A stretch of DNA of 64,000 bases. It comes from Siniperca chuatsi. Its lineage: Eukaryota; Chordata; Actinopteri; Centrarchiformes; Sinipercidae. Location: positions 737,501-801,500 of the forward strand of contig NC_058061.1 of NCBI RefSeq assembly GCF_020085105.1, given 5' to 3'. The notes beneath the pieces are model-generated. The model was not told the DNA's origin, made no database searches, and was given only the letters and a program-made list of their open reading frames with translations. A program made the translations under genes and the position numbers. Of this stretch, positions 1 through 12,093 are shown one piece after another (the first letter of the stretch is position 1; each line of letters starts with the position of its first letter).

Positions 1-1136
1 CCTGTCTGTCTCTCTCTCTCTCCACCTGTCTGTCTGTCTCTCTCTCCACCTGTCTGTCTCTCTCTCCACCTGTCTGTCTGTCTCTCCACCTGTCTGTCTG
101 TCTCTCCACCTGTCTCTCTCTCTCTCCACCTGTCTGTCTGTCTCTCTCTCCACCTGTCTGTCTGTCTCTCTCTCCACCTGTCTCTCTCTCCACCTGTCTG
201 TCTGTCTCTCCACCTGTCTGTCTCTGTCTCCACCTGTCTGTCTCTCTCTCTCTCCACCTGTCTGTCTCTCTCTCCACCTGTCTGTCTTTCTCTCCACCTG
301 TCTCTCTCTCTCTCTCTCCACCTGTCTCTCCACCTGTCTCTCTGTCTCTCTCTCTCCACCTGTCTGTCTCTGTCTCCACCTGTCTGTCTCTGTCTCCACC
401 TGTCTGTCTCTCTCTCTCCACCTGTCTGTCTCTCTCTCCACCTGTCTGTCTTTCTCTCCACCTGTCTCTCTCTCTCTCTCCACCTGTCTCTCCACCTGTC
501 TCTCTGTCTCTCTCTCTCCACCTGTCTCTCTGTCTCTCTCCACCTGTCTCTCTTTCCACCTGTCACTCTCTCTCTCTCTCTCTCCACCTGTCTCTCTCTC
601 CACCTGTCTGTCTCTCTCTCCACCTGTCTCTCTCTCTCACTCTCCCCCTGTCTGTCTCTCTCTCCCCCTGTCTCTCTCTCCCCCTGTCTGTCTGTCTCTC
701 CCCCTGTCTGTCTCTCTCTCCACCTGTCTCTCTCTCTCTCCACCTGTCTGTCTGTCTCTCTCTCCACCTGTCTCTCTCTCTCTCTCTCCACCTGTCTGTC
801 TCTGTCTCTCTCCACCTGTCTCTCTCTCTCTCCACCTCTCTCTCCACCTGTCTGTCTCTCTCTCTCTCTCCACCTGTCTCTCTCTCTCTCCACCTCTCTC
901 TCCACCTGTCTGTCTCTCTCTCTCTCTCCACCTGTCTGTCTCTCTCTCTCTCCACCTGTCTCTCTCTCTCTCTCCACCTGTCTCTCTCTCCACCTCTCTC
1001 TCCACCTGTCTCTCTCTCTCCACCTCTCTGTCTGTCTCTCTCCACCTGTCTCTCTCTCTCTCCACCTGTCTCTCTCTCCACCTCTCTCTCCACCTGTCTC
1101 TCTCTCCACCTCTCTCTCCACCTGTCTCCCTCTCAG
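1..1136. repeat. CT-rich polypyrimidine minisatellite in the last intron of atad1
   Basis: The + strand is built from variants of a roughly 20-26-base unit, CCACCTGTCTGTCTCTCTC, for more than 1.1 kb, starting before the window. It is nearly purine-free except for the A of CCACC and the G of TGTCTG. The array runs straight into the acceptor CTCAG at 1132-1136, so it supplies the polypyrimidine tract of the following exon. Apparent reading frames on the - strand (Arg/Glu-rich) are by-products of low complexity. Long one-sided polypyrimidine DNA of this kind can form triplex (H-DNA) structures; that is general knowledge, not something shown here. Confidence 0.95.
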
Positions 1137-1257
1137 TCCATCAGAGGACTTCATTCGTCCGATCCATCAGTCTGACCTTCAGAAGGCCATCGGTAAGATG
1201 AAGAAATCTAAATCGGCGGGTGGACACGGCGTCCTGCTGCACGCCGCTCTGGACTGA
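1137..1257 (+). CDS. atad1: ATAD1 (Msp1/Thorase-type AAA ATPase), terminal coding exon, partial gene
   Basis: This is the last coding exon of an ATAD1-like gene; the rest lies upstream of the window. After acceptor CTCAG at 1132-1136 the exon opens with T as the third base of a split codon and reads 39 residues to TGA at 1255-1257. It contains FIRPIHQSDLQKAI followed by KMKKSKSAG and ends in AALD. Vertebrate ATAD1 ends with the same layout: an acidic stretch, IRPV-type residues, a DL..AI..MKKSK helix, and a short tail ending in LD. ATAD1 is an outer mitochondrial and peroxisomal membrane AAA ATPase that extracts mislocalised tail-anchored proteins; this exon covers only the C-terminal helix after the ATPase domain. 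A strong donor-like GTAAGATG at 1193 lies inside the exon, but reading through it gives the conserved C-terminus. Conserved synteny with slc16a12 supports the call. Which teleost paralogue (a or b) it is cannot be told. Confidence 0.8.
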
Positions 1258-2684
1258 AGACGCACACACTCATCAAATGATGACCTCATCAAGCCCAGCC
1301 TGCAGTCGCGGGTTCGATTCCCGACCCGTTCATCAGTTCAGTGTGTGCGTACTGAGCTGCTGTCTCTTCATGTGTTTAAATCTGTTCGTGTGCCACTGCT
1401 TTGATTTCATTTAAACCAGCTGCTGACGTCCGTCTGTGTCTTCGACTCTCAGAAACAGAAACGTTGTCGAACAAACGCTGCTTTGAGAATCCAGAAATAA
1501 AAATAAAGAACCACACGTCTGTTTCTAAAAGTCAGACGGTAAAGATAGTCGCAACGTTGCAGTTTGGGAGGCGACAGAATTCTTCGTTACACCCGTTGTT
1601 GTGCTTTGCTGCAGGTTTCTGCTGTAAATAAACTCTGAGTTTCTTTTTACAGATGAACTCAAACACACGAGTCTCCTCGTCCTTGAACCAGACTACAGGC
1701 ACTGATTCCAACCTGTCCACTTGTTACCGCCTTAAATGGGGAAGTCTCTATTTATAATCCCTCATCACTGGTTGCACTTGTCCACCTGTTTGGTTTTATT
1801 CCATATAATCTAGTTTTACCTACTGGAGACATATATCTTTTAAAAAATTCATTTTTAAACTAGTCATGCAAACAAGTGAACTGGGGTCCAAACTGCCGAC
1901 ACTCTGAACTAAAGGCTCACTGACTCGGGCCGGTTTAACTAATCACTGTATATCAAGTTTAGTTGGGATTTTAAAGTAAAAGTGTTATTCTGTTTGTTGT
2001 TAATACATGTCAATAAATCTCATGTTCAGACTCAACCCAACATGTCAGTCCGTCTCTCAGTGCTGTCTGACTTCCTGTCTGTGGCGCTCAGCTGCGAGCC
2101 CATTGGTTCCTGCTGAAGATTTTTAAAAACACAGATCTGTAGTTTCCTGTTTAAAAAGGCTCAGTAGTTTCCTCAAACAGCTGCTCGCTGCAGTTTTTAT
2201 CAGACCAACAGGAGGAAACAGAGCATCTGTTGGGGACTACTTCCAGCGGCGGATGGATCCACATGTGGTGCTGTAGTGAGTGTTTGGGGCAGCAGGACGG
2301 TGTGTGTGTGTGAGGCAGAATAAACTACAGTGTGTGTGTTCGTGGTGATGAAGGTGCAACAGAGCGGCTCGCTGATGAGTTTTAATAGTTTCTGGACAAC
2401 AATGGAGGAAGAAGATCCATCAGACTGTGCTTAATTTGTAAATCAGGAGCACAGAGAGGCTGCTGTTCAGGTCGAGGGGACAACACATCGAACATCCACA
2501 GATGCTGGAGCACACTGGACAACACTGAGGTGCTCGCTGTTCAAACTAAACTGCATTATTTATTTACATTTATAATGTGAATAAATTAATAATAATAGGA
2601 ATGACAGCTATAGGAATAATAATGACAGTATTAGTAACAGAGCCAATAACAACTGTAGAAGCAGTTGTCGAGCAGGAACACGGG
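1258..2684 (+). other. atad1 3' UTR and downstream non-coding sequence
   Basis: No convincing coding exon is seen here. Candidate poly(A) signals in sense with atad1 are AATAAA clusters around 1494-1510, at 1625-1630 and near 2011. A tRNA-like B-box lies at 1311-1321 (separate entry). From about 2040 to 2570 the sequence is ordinary non-coding DNA with short TG runs near 2301 and 2330. 2575-2640 is AT-rich and leads into the minisatellite. Confidence 0.5.
1304..1326 (+). other. tRNA-like T-arm / Pol III B-box match
   Basis: GGTTCGATTCC at 1311-1321 is a perfect B-box, and flanking bases (GCGGG before, CCCGA after TTCGATT) could pair in four of five T-stem positions. No A-box at the usual distance and no acceptor stem are visible. 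This is therefore a tRNA-derived SINE relic or a chance match, not a tRNA gene. Confidence 0.4.
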
Positions 2685-3165
2685 GCAGCTGGCGGCCCAC
2701 AACCACAGATCCAGACTCTGCAGGAACACGGGGGCAGCAGGTGGCCCACAACCACAGATCCAGACTCTGCAGGAACACGGGGGCAGCAGGTGGCCCACAA
2801 CCACAGATCCAGACTCTGCAGGAACACGGGGGCAGCAGGTGGCCCACAACCACAGATCCAGACTCTGCAGGAACACGGGGGCAGCAGGCGGCCCACAACC
2901 ACAGATCCAGACTCTGCAGGAACACGGGGCAGCAGGCGGCCCACAACCACAGATCCAGACTCTGCAGGATCACGGGGGCAGCAGGTGGCCCACAACCACA
3001 GATCCAGACTCTGCAGGAACACGGGGGCAGCAGGCGGCCCACAACCACAGATCCAGACTCTGCAGGAACACGGGGGCAGCAGGCGGCCCACAACCACAGA
3101 TCCAGACTCTGCAGGAACACGGGGGCAGCAGGCGGCCCACAATCACAGATCCAGACTCTGCAGCT
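2685..3165. repeat. 49-bp GC-rich minisatellite, about ten copies
   Basis: A 49-base unit containing GGCCCACAACCACAGATCC and CTGCAGGAACACGGGGGCAG is repeated head to tail about ten times. Unit starts spaced 49 bases apart can be read at 2750 and 2799 and onward. Copies differ mainly by AGGTGGCCC versus AGGCGGCCC and by one-base changes in the G run; one unit reads GGATCACGG. Because 49 is not a multiple of three and the unit lacks stops, several frames on both strands stay open for around 200 codons. I do not consider these genes. Confidence 0.95.
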
Positions 3166-3311
3166 CTGGAGGCAGAAATACCTGCTGAAAGCAACAGAAG
3201 GAGAGAAGAGAGAAACGAGAAAGCACAGAACTACGGGAGAGAGATGTCGAGTTAGTAACATGCAGTAATGGGATAAAAATACACACAGATGGAGAGGGAG
3301 AGGAGGAGAGA

Positions 3312-3757
3312 GGAAAGAGGTGCATCATGGGAAGTCTCCCGGGAGTCTAGGCCTAAAGCAGCATAACTAAGGGATGGTTCAGGACTCACCTGAGCCAGCC
3401 CTAACTATATGCTTTATCAAAGAGGAAAGTCTTAAGCCTGCTCTTAAATGTGGAGATGGGGTCTGCCTCCCGAACCCAAACTGGGACCTGATTCCACAGG
3501 AGAGGAGCTTGATAACTGAAGGCTCTGGCTCCCGGTCTACTTTTGGAGACTCTAGGAACCACCAGGAACCCTGCATCCTGGGAGCGCAGTGTTCTAGTCG
3601 GGAAATAAGGTTTTATGAGATCTTTAAGATACGATGGTGCCTGACCATTAAGACCTTTGTAGGTGAGGAGAAGGATTTTAAATTCTATTCTGGATTTTAC
3701 AGGGAGCCAGTGGGGAGGGTGTCTGAACTGGTTAGTTTCATCTGGCTTGATCTATAT
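3312..3757 (-). mobile_element. L2-type LINE, C-terminal ORF2 and 3' end remnant
   Basis: On the - strand this reads the conserved C-terminal end of fish L2-like LINE ORF2: HWLPVKSRIEFKILLLTYKG, then APSYLKDLIKPY, RAFSYQAPLLWNQVP and FKSRLKTFLFDKAYS. It continues into the usual 3' sequence around 3312-3370. At 3733-3757 it includes bases matching the [16 protein letters not shown] region of another fragment at 11.7 kb, so the element carries a deletion between the reverse transcriptase core and its C-terminus. It is cut by the TACA array. Confidence 0.8.
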
Positions 3758-5217
3758 ATATATATATATACATTTATATACACACACACATACATACATA
3801 TTTATACACATACATTTATATATATATATATTTATACAAACATACATATATATTTATACATACATATATACACATAAACATACATACACACATATATTTA
3901 TACACAAATATATACATACATACATATTCATACATACATACACACATATTTATACATACATACATAATTATTCCCACATAAATACATTCATACACACATA
4001 CACACATGCATATATTTATACACACATACATGCATTTATACACACATACATACATACATAGATACATACATATTTAAAGATACATACATGTATTTATACA
4101 CACATACATATACACATATATATTTATACATAAATACATATTTATACACACATACATCTATACACACATAAATATATACAAACATACATACATACATACA
4201 TATATATTTATGCAACCATACATATATTTATACACACAACCATACATACATACATACATAGATATATACACACATACATTTATACATACATACATACATA
4301 TTTATTTAAAGATACATACATATATTTATACACACGTACATATACACATATAAATTTATACATACATACATATTTGTACACACATACATATATTTATACA
4401 CACATACATATACACATATATATTTATACATACATACATATTTGTACACACATACATCTATACACACATACATACATATATTTATACACACATACATATA
4501 CACATTTATATTTATACATACATTTATACACACACACATCTATACACACATACATACACACACATTTATACATACACACAAATACATACATATTTTTTTA
4601 CACACATACATACACACATATTTATACATACATACATTTAAACACTCAAACATACATACATATATCATACATTTTTACACCTACATACATACATACATTT
4701 ATACACACATATATACATACATAAATACATACATATATACATACATACATATTTATACCCACATATATACATACATACATGAATACATACATACATACAT
4801 ATATACACACATACATACATATATACATATTTATACACACATACATCTATACACATACATACATTTATACACGTCTACATACATTTATACACACATTTAT
4901 TCACACATATATTTATACAAAAATACATACATTTATACACACATACATACATACACACATATTTATATACACATACATACATTTATACAAAAATACATCT
5001 ATACACATACATATATACATATTTATACAAGCATACATACATTTATAAATACATATATACATACATCTATACACACAAACATTTATACACACATACATAT
5101 ATACACACATACATACACACATACATATATTTATTCACAAATACATACATTTATACATACATACATACATACATTTAAACACACAAACATACATACATAT
5201 ATTTATACCCACATATA

Positions 5218-5248
<31 letters not shown>

Positions 5249-8172
5249 TTATACACACATACATACATCTATACATACATACATACATATATACACATAC
5301 ATACATTTATACACACATACATACAAACATACATGAATACACACATACATACATATATACATATTTATACACACATACATCTATACACATACATACATTT
5401 ATACACGTATACATACATACTTACATACATTTATACACATACATTTATTCACACATACATATATTTATACACACATACATACATACATGAATTTATTCAC
5501 ACATACATATATTTATACACACATACATACATACATATTTATATACACATACATACATTTATACACACATACATATATTTATACACATACATACACACGT
5601 ATTTATACACACATAATTAAATTTATACATATTTATACCCACATATATACACACATATTTATACATACACACATACATACATTTATACATACATATATAC
5701 ATACATCTATACACACAAACATTTATACACACATACATATATACACACACATATTTATTCACAAATACATACATTTATACATACATACATACATTTATAC
5801 ACACATATATACATATATACACACATACATATATTCATACACACATACACACAAACACATATCTTTATACACACATACATACATACATACATATATACAC
5901 ACAAACATACATACATACACACATACATACATACATTTATACACACATATTTATTCACAGATACATACATATATAGATATATATTTATACATACATTTAT
6001 ACACACACAAATACATACGTGCATTTATACACACATACATACATATATTTACACATAGATACATATTTATACACATACATTTATACACACATACATATAC
6101 ACATACATATTCATACATACATACATACATATTTATACATACATTTATACACACACATACATAAATGTACAAACATACATACATTTATACACACATATAT
6201 ACATTTATACACAGATACATACATACATACACACGTACATACATTTATACACACACACAAATACATAAATACATTTATACACACATACATACATACATTT
6301 ATACACACATACATATATTTATACACACACACAAACATAAATACATATTTATACACACATACATACATACATTTATACATACATACATTTATACACACAT
6401 ACATACTTATTCATACACACACACATACATACATACATATTTTTTACACATACATCTATACACAGATACATAAATCTTTATACACACATACATACATACA
6501 TACATACATATATACATATTTATACATAAATACATTTATACATACATAAATATATTTATACACATATACATACATTACATACATTTATACATACATACAT
6601 ACATATATACATTTATACACACATATATACACACATACATATATTCATACACACATTCATATATACATACATATTCATACATACATTTATACACAAACAT
6701 ATACATACATACATACATTTATAAATACATATATTTATACACATATACATACATACATACATACATACATACATGCATATATACACACATACATACATTT
6801 ATACATACAAACATACATATATATATTTATACCCAAATATATACATACATACATCTATACACACACATTTATACACACATACGTACATTTTTTACACACA
6901 CATACATACATACATACATATTTATACACACATACATACATACATATTTATACACACATACATATATACATACATACATACACACATAAATACATATTTA
7001 TACACACATATATATATACATGCATATATACACACATACATACACACATATTTATACACAAAAATATATTTATACACACATACATATATTTATACACACA
7101 TACATACACACATATTTATACACACATACATACATTTATACACACAAACATACATACATATTTATACACACATACATACATTTATACACACAAACATACA
7201 TACATATATTTATACCCACATATATATTTTTACATACATTTATACATACATAAATCTTTATACACACATACATACATACATACATACATATATACATATT
7301 TATACATACATACATTTATACCTACATACATATATTTATACACATATACATACATTACATACATTTATACATACATATATACACACATACATACATATAT
7401 ACATTTATACACACATATATACACATACATATATTCATACACACATTCATATATACATACATATTCATACATACATTTATACACAAATATATACATACAT
7501 CATACATATATATACACAAACATATACATACATACATACATTTATAAATACATATATTTATACAAATATACATACATATATACATACATATATACACATA
7601 CATACATTTATAAATATGTACATACATTCACACATACATACATATTTATACAGACACAAACAAAAAATATATATTTATATATTTATACATACATACATAC
7701 ATACAAACATACATACATACATACATGCATTTATACACACATACATATATTTATACATACAAACATACATACATATATTTATACCCAAATATATACATAC
7801 ATACATCTATACACACACATTTATACACACATACGTACATTTTTTACACACACATACATACATACATACATATTTATACACACATACATACATACATATT
7901 TATACACACATACATATATACATACATACATACACACATAAATACATATTTATACACACATATATACATACATACATTTATACACACATACATACATACA
8001 TACATTAATAAATACATACATACATATATACACACATACATACACACATATTTATACACAAAAATATATTTATACACACATACATACACACATATTTATA
8101 CACACATACATACATTTATACACACATACATACATTTATACACACAAACATACATACATATTTATACACACA

Positions 8173-8205
<33 letters not shown>

Positions 8206-9183
8206 TAATAAATACATACATACATATATACACACATACATACACACATATTTATACACATACATACATTTATACACACATACATATATTTATACACACA
8301 TACATACACACATTTATACACACATACATACATTTATACACACATACATACATGCATTTATACACACATACATACATTTATACACAGAAACATACATACA
8401 TATATTTATACCCACATACATACATACACACATACATACATACCTATATTAATAAATACATAAATACATATATACACACATACATAGATATATATACAAA
8501 TACATACATACATATATACACACATACATAAATATTTATACACACATACATACATACACACGTACATACATACATATATTAATAAATACATACATATATA
8601 CACACATACATATTTAGGTATACAAATACATACATACATATATACACACATACATAAATATTATAACCACATACATACATACATACATACATACACACAT
8701 ACACACATTTATACACACGCATACATACATTTAAACATACATACATTTATACACACATACATATTTATACACACACACATACATACATACATATTCATAC
8801 ACACATACATCTATACACACATACATACAAATATTTATACATACATACATTTATACACACATACATACATATGTATACACACACATACACACATACATAT
8901 ATACACACATACATACACACATACATACATTTATACACACATACATACATACATACATTTATACATACATACATGTATTTATACACACATACATATATTT
9001 ATAAACACAAACATACATACATATATTCATACCCACATATATACATACATACATCTATACACACACACATTTATAGACACACATACATTTATACACACAT
9101 ACATACATATTTATACACATACATACATACATACACACATACATAAATATTTAAACACACATACATTTATTAATACATACATA
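3752..9183. repeat. 5.4-kb TACA/TTTATACACACA satellite-like array, almost free of G on + strand
   Basis: From 3752 to the assembly gap the + strand is a quasi-tandem mix of (TACA)n, TATATA and TTTATACACACATACA motifs. G is nearly absent on the + strand, so TAG and TGA stops almost never occur. This explains the reading frames of up to 411 codons rich in Tyr/Ile/His/Thr. A higher-order copy is visible: the ACCCAAATAT block at 6831 recurs at 7783 with flanking context preserved, an offset of 952 bases. The array starts inside an L2 remnant. No gene is present. Confidence 0.95.
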
Positions 9184-9283
9184 NNNNNNNNNNNNNNNNN
9201 NNNNNNNNNNNNNNNNNNNNNNNNNNNNNNNNNNNNNNNNNNNNNNNNNNNNNNNNNNNNNNNNNNNNNNNNNNNNNNNNNNN
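9184..9283. other. Assembly gap (100 N)
   Basis: Exactly 100 N, the conventional placeholder for a gap of unknown length. It lies at the end of the TACA array and directly before a partial copy of the downstream segmental duplication, so real sequence is missing here. Confidence 1.
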
Positions 9284-9560
9284 TCGATAAGAGCACAGTG
9301 CATATCAGTGTCAATAAAAGGCTTCAAAATAATATTCAGCTGTGTAGATTTTGGCAGGTTTTATGTGTGATTCTTACTTTTTCTCACCCACCTTCCTGTT
9401 CGTTTCTTCTTCTGGTGCGAAGTGCAGCCCTGTGGCGTTGACGATGCCAACAGATTTCCCACACATGCTTTATTGTAATAAATGAAACTAAGAAATGTGT
9501 ATTTAGTGATGCAGGAGCAGCACAGTGATCCTTCTGTTACACCCCACCCTTAGGCACCCA
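9284..9560 (+). repeat. Orphan fragment of the segmental duplication (third partial copy)
   Basis: These 277 bases match 19203-19470 and, more closely, 35757-36035. The match runs from GAGCACAGTGCATATCAGTG through the ACACCCCACCCTTAGGCACC stretch, then breaks at about 9560. In both full units this stretch is the spacer between the two inverted LINE fragments. Its left edge is hidden by the assembly gap. Confidence 0.85.
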
Positions 9561-9664
9561 TATGGGGCGAACCACACTCCACGCTGCCGACACGTTTCGA
9601 AACATGTGATCTTGCAGAACGTCGCACCTGTCCATCATTATCACAGGAATCCACAGTAGCTTGT

Positions 9665-10032
9665 TAAAATCCACTTCTGCTCGCTGTGAACACGGCCTGA
9701 TAAAGTTTGCACTTCTGAATATAAGATGCCTCTCTGGTTTTTATATTAAAGATTTTCTCTCATGGTCAAGTTTGTTATTTGTAACCGAATGTTGGCTCTC
9801 CTCCACTGCGTCTGCCATACTTTCAGAATAATCAATTTTTTTTACTTGTGTCGATAAAAGAGGAGGAGGAGTTGCCAGTATCTTCTCTAATAACTTCACA
9901 CTTCTTTGTGTCACTCTGGAGACTTTTAAAGCTTTAGTTATTAAAGCTCTGCAGTCTGTACTAACTGTGACCCTCTATCGACCCCCTAACACCAACTTTT
10001 TATCTGAGGTTTCTGATTTTATGTCGGTCTTA
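9665..10032 (+). mobile_element. L2-type LINE, endonuclease-domain fragment
   Basis: The + strand reads a degraded apurinic-endonuclease region of an L2-like LINE: KFALLNIRCLSG, FVTECWLSS, DKRGGGVASIFSNN and VTLYRPPNTNFLSEVSDF, in the usual order, with at least one in-frame stop near 9830. It ends abruptly at the gypsy gag boundary around 10033. The L2 reverse-transcriptase piece at 11.64-12.04 kb is in the opposite orientation, so the two cannot simply be halves of one element split by the gypsy insertion. Confidence 0.65.
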
Positions 10033-11171
10033 CCGGAGAGTCACTGGAGGCCGGAGGCTGACACTGACCCTTTCTGGAGGCCTGACCATCCACTCAGGGA
10101 CCAATGGCGGTACAGCGGGGCCGGGGACTAGCAATGAGACGTCAGGACGGGGAGCCGGCAACGGCGGGACATCAAGACAGGGTGGTGAGGTGGCTAGATC
10201 CGGAGCCGGCGGCTGGGCCTCGGGACAGGGAGCCGGCGGCTGGATGGCTGGACATGGAGCAGGGACTGGAGCAAGGGGCTGCTGCGACCCAGCAGGGACT
10301 GGAACCGGCGTGGCAGCAGGACATGGCACTGGCGACTGGACCTCCGGACATGGTGCTGTCTTCGGAACCTCAGGCCTGGGAGTAAGGAGCTGCTGCGATC
10401 CAGCCGGGAAACGAGTCGGCTGCGATCCAGCAGAGAGTTCAGGGAACCGCTGCGATCCAGCCGGGAAACGAGTCAGCTGCGATCCAGCAGAGAGTTCAGG
10501 GAACCGCTGCGATCCAGCCGGGAAAGAAGTCGACTGCGATCCAGCAGATAGTTCAGGGAACTGCTGCAATCCAGCCGGGAAAGAAGTCGACTGCGATCCA
10601 GCAGGGGGTCCAGGGGGCTGCTGAGGTCCGGTGGAGAGTCCAGGGTGCGGCTGATATCCAGCGGCAGCGAGGACAGGGTGTGGCTGCGATCCAGCGGCGG
10701 AGGCGAGGACAGGGGCGGCTGCGATCCAGCGGCGGAGGCGAGGACAGGGTGCGACTGCGATCCAGCGGGAGGCGAGGGTGCGACTCGCGATCCAGCGGCG
10801 GAGGCGAGGACAGGGTGCGGCTGCGATCCAGCGGCGGCGACAGGGAGTAATGGCTGCTGCCATCGAGCAGAGACAGGGAGGAATGGCTGGAGCCATCCAG
10901 CAGAGACTGGGAGCGATGGCTCCTGCCATCCAGCAGAGACAGGGAGTGGTGGAGAGTGACCGGAATCTGTAGGCGAGGTGGTGCCGGCTGTTGAGAGCTG
11001 GGTGGTGAGTCGGGAGACCTGCTGGGTTAGCTGTGCGATTTGGGAAACCATGGCCTTTCTGCTGTCTGTCAGAGTCTGGAGTAATTGTTCGTGCTGGCCT
11101 AGCAGAACCTCTCTGTTAGCCAGTGCTAAGTGGTAGGGTGCTACCTCCGGGTCTTTACCTGCTGGGTCCAT
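10033..11171 (-). pseudogene. Ty3/gypsy retrotransposon gag, truncated and frameshifted
   Basis: On the - strand a gag-like protein begins at MDPAG (about 11171). It shows the N-terminal pattern of fish Ty3/gypsy gag: REVLLGQHEQLLQTLTDSR, then AQLTQQVSRLTTQLS, a short coiled coil. About 75 codons later it becomes a Pro/Ser-rich tract with many AGSQ-type repeats. The frame that keeps the Pro-rich reading (through 10030) differs from that of the N-terminus, so at least one frameshift is present. Capsid, nucleocapsid and all of pol are missing; the element breaks into L2 sequence at about 10032. Imperfect tandem repeats of roughly 30-65 bases (GCGATCCAGC-rich) run from about 10395 to 10840. Confidence 0.7.
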
Positions 11172-11189
11172 GTTTGGTCGGATCATACT

Positions 11190-11632
11190 GTCGTATGGCG
11201 AGGTGCTATATGCAGGTATGTGGACCCAAAAGCAGATGACGAGGAAGCGGAAGTAGCTGGATGACTACCGTGTTTATTGTTGGGTAGAATGTAGGCAAGA
11301 ACAGGCAGAGGTGAGCAGACAGGTAATGAGCAGACAAAATCCAAAATCCAAAATCGGTCCACCGGAGAACAAAGAATCCAAGACAACACAGTCAAGGGCT
11401 TGGCAAGGAACAACACCATGTGTACCACAATGATCCGACACAGAACAAAGAAAAGACCCAGACTAAATACCCAAGGGGAGGTGAGACAACGAGACACAGG
11501 TGCAAACAATCAAGGGAGGACCAACAATCAAAACTGGAGGGAAAACACAGACAGGAAGTAAAAACACAAGACACACAAGGGAAGGAGACTACTACAAAAT
11601 AAAACAGGGAGTGTCAACACCAAAACTACCAC
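11190..11632 (-). mobile_element. Ty3/gypsy LTR and leader
   Basis: Directly upstream of the gag start (- strand) is a non-coding segment with an AATAAA at about 11276-11281. It is followed by the CTGCTTTTGGGTCCACATAC stretch that commonly precedes gag in fish gypsy elements, and by a leader ending just before ATGATCCGACC. The upstream edge is near 11625-11632, where L2 sequence resumes at GTAACATCAGAAAGTTGC. No second LTR is seen, because the other end of the element is lost. The LTR limits are approximate. Confidence 0.6.
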
Positions 11633-12045
11633 AGTAACATCAGAAAGTTGCAGGTCATCCAGGTTTTTATGTCCATAAGGCATGCTTGAAGTTTAGCTAA
11701 CTGGTTTGTTTCATCTGGCTTGATTGATAGATATAACTGGGTATCATCTGCATAACAATGAAAGTTTATGGAGTGTTTCCTAATAATACTGCCTAGAGGA
11801 AGCATATATAAGTTGAATATAATCGGTCCAAGCACAGAACCTTGTGGAACTCCGTGACTAACTTTGGTGTGCACGGAGGACTCACCGTTAACATGTACAA
11901 ACTGAGATCGATAGGATTTAAACAATGAAAGCACTAAAACAAAGATACCAGTGAGGCTTTTTAAAGGGAACCCACTGTGCTTATTAATGTTGACAATGTA
12001 CTGTAACAAAGTCTGTGCTGTATATTTCTGACAAATGTACAAAGT
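11633..12045 (-). mobile_element. L2-type LINE, reverse-transcriptase fragment
   Basis: The - strand reads the RT palm: [35 protein letters not shown] (motif B region), [18 protein letters not shown] (catalytic YADD) and [13 protein letters not shown]. The sequence breaks at NFL, exactly where the gypsy LTR begins, so the LTR element probably inserted here. Upstream RT motifs beyond SLFKSY are gone. This belongs to the same L2-like family as the 3.3-kb and 46.9-kb fragments. Confidence 0.8.
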
Positions 12046-12093
12046 CTACTGTGCAGCACCTGCATGCAATGTGCATATGAGCCACCAATCACC

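Noticed and set aside
563..1093. Arg/Glu-rich open frames on the - strand (142-176 codons)
   Set aside because: They arise from GAGAGA-type low complexity in the minisatellite within the atad1 intron. There is no start context, domain or codon structure.
1193..1200. GTAAGATG as a splice donor ending an internal exon
   Set aside because: Reading through gives the conserved ATAD1 C-terminus (KMKKSK...LD) and a stop, so the donor-like sequence is most likely not used.
1304..1326. tRNA gene
   Set aside because: Only a T-arm-like segment is present. No A-box, anticodon arm or acceptor stem can be formed.
2685..3165. Possible CRISPR array
   Set aside because: The 49-base units are contiguous without unique spacers, and the genome is a vertebrate.
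2570..3268. Six overlapping open frames of 175-217 codons on both strands
   Set aside because: They are produced by a stop-free 49-base tandem unit. Being open in several frames at once shows the absence of coding constraint.
4374..8531. Open frames up to 411 codons rich in Tyr, Ile, His and Thr
   Set aside because: The + strand almost lacks G, so TAG and TGA cannot occur; the composition is a pure repeat artefact.
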